DNA of 64,000 nucleotides from assembly GCF_010384365.1 (NCBI RefSeq), contig NZ_CP048397.1, positions 3,224,001-3,288,000 of the forward strand, given 5' to 3'. Below the pieces are notes generated by a model. It had not been told where the DNA came from. It worked only from the letters and a program-made list of their open reading frames with translations, and ran no database searches. The translations under genes were made by a program, and so were the position numbers. Shown one piece after another: positions 63,432-64,000 of the stretch. Origin of the DNA: Streptomyces sp. S4.7 (lineage in GTDB: Bacteria > Actinomycetota > Actinomycetes > Streptomycetales > Streptomycetaceae). Position 1 is the stretch's first letter, and every line of letters starts with the position of its first letter.

Positions 63432-64000
63432 TCAGCGGCGGCGGGAGCGCCAGACCAGGAAGAGTGCCGAGCTGACCGCCGCCACCCGGATCACCAACGG
63501 CCAGGTCGCCGAGAGCGCCTCGCCCATCGTGCCCTCCGGGATGGGCTCGCCCCAGCGTTCCGTCGCACGGCCCCAGAGCCAGATCCCGCCGCCGACCACG
63601 GCCACGATCGGCAGACCGAAGACCGCCAGCTTCGCCTCGAAGCGGGACAGCCGGCGTGAGGCGTACGCGAGGACCCAGCCGCCCGCGAGCGCCAGCCAGG
63701 AGCCGAGGACCGCGCCGACGACGAGGAGGGCGGCGGCCAGCAGGAGGAACGGGTTGGTGAGCCGCAGCCCGGGGCCCGCGCCCGGGGCGGCGGGGGCGGG
63801 GTCGGGCTTCTTGGCGCGGGGGCGCAGTCGTGACAGCAGCCGGCGCCGCTCGGGCGTCTGCGCCACTTCCATCGCGCCGGCCCCGTCCGCCGCCGCCTCC
63901 GCCTCCGCCTCCGCCGCGAGGCGGGCCTTCTCGTCACGTTCCTCGGGCGTCGGCGGCGGCTTCAGTATCTCGGGGATCTCGACCCCGCCGACGAACCCGG
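63432..64000 (-). CDS. Membrane protein of unknown function (N-terminus beyond window)
   Basis: The frame is open to the end of the window, giving at least 188 residues. The visible N-terminal part is hydrophilic with a Glu/Ala helix (Pro-Pro-Pro-Thr-Pro-Glu-Glu-Arg, then Ala-Glu repeats) likely to be a short coiled coil. After Leu-Leu-Ser-Arg-Leu-Arg-Pro-Arg come three or four hydrophobic segments and a C-terminal Trp-Arg-Ser-Arg-Arg-Arg. An internal ATG at 63872 is not the likely start, as coding-like sequence continues upstream. I do not recognise the family. Confidence 0.65.
   Translation of the reverse strand, partial: GFVGGVEIPEILKPPPTPEERDEKARLAAEAEAEAAADGAGAMEVAQTPERRRLLSRLRPRAKKPDPAPAAPGAGPGLRLTNPFLLLAAALLVVGAVLGSWLALAGGWVLAYASRRLSRFEAKLAVFGLPIVAVVGGGIWLWGRATERWGEPIPEGTMGEALSATWPLVIRVAAVSSALFLVWRSRRR

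Overview
The window is a stretch of Streptomyces chromosome. GC is very high throughout, many starts are GTG, genes overlap as ATGA or GTGA, promoters have the TTGACN / TAGGNT look of the main sigma factor, and gene content is typical of the genus: a DtxR-type iron regulator beside a UPF0309 SIS protein, futalosine-pathway menaquinone genes, DUF397, DUF2530, DUF2771 and DUF3027 proteins. From memory the backbone order resembles the S. coelicolor segment from dmdR1 (SCO4394) through citrate synthase, a 4-coumarate-CoA ligase-like gene and serC to mqnB/mqnD (SCO4327/4326). That is recall, not a search.

Layout. 1-8.3 kb: end of a transporter, an F420-type oxidoreductase, an alpha/beta hydrolase without its nucleophile serine, the iron regulator dmdR1, the aminosugar-phosphate protein nagS, a PAS/GAF sensor, a structured small RNA with a 12-codon ORF, pdxH and a citrate synthase. 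8.3-24.1 kb: an acyl-CoA catabolic system (TetR regulator, enoyl-CoA hydratase, then acyl-CoA ligase, acyl-CoA dehydrogenase, two carboxylase subunits, an AtuA-like protein and a TIGR03084 protein). It is split by about 5 kb of accessory DNA (9.8-14.75 kb) holding a frameshifted serine hydrolase, a peptide/methyltransferase cassette, several gene remnants and an alcohol dehydrogenase. Two matching palindromes suggest one TetR controls both halves. 24.1-31.1 kb: an EamA exporter, a hydrolase-TetR pair with a clear operator, a second peptide/methyltransferase cassette and a large FAD/Fe-S oxidoreductase. 31.2-48.8 kb: serC, a DrrAB-like ABC exporter with a divergent TetR, pip, aldo/keto reductase, thpR, a Uma2 protein, a MarR-MFS pair, a purine permease, a P-type ATPase and several small or secreted proteins. 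48.9-64 kb: a sacsin-like ATPase, DUF3027, an MFS protein, DUF2771, mqnB-mqnD, questin oxidase, a cold-shock protein, a HAD phosphatase and a three-gene iron/siderophore ABC transporter.

The most interesting system is the pair of cassettes at 11.1-12.4 kb (+) and 26.8-28.1 kb (-). Each encodes a 37-38 residue proline-rich peptide with a basic C-terminus, followed after exactly 5 nt by a GTG-started protein-isoaspartate-methyltransferase-like enzyme with a long C-terminal extension. This is the layout expected of a minimal RiPP system (precursor plus aspartate O-methyltransferase, as in imiditides) and it occurs twice within 17 kb.

Other points worth attention are a strong promoter driving a short RNA with two competing folds (5.95-6.18 kb), an antisense ORF over dmdR1 like the reported adm gene, a DasR-like half-palindrome before nagS, an iron-box-like site before the FecCD operon, a roughly 110-residue low-complexity insertion in the biotin carboxylase, and a set of eight probable leaderless mRNAs. 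No tRNA, rRNA, CRISPR array, insertion sequence or prophage was seen.
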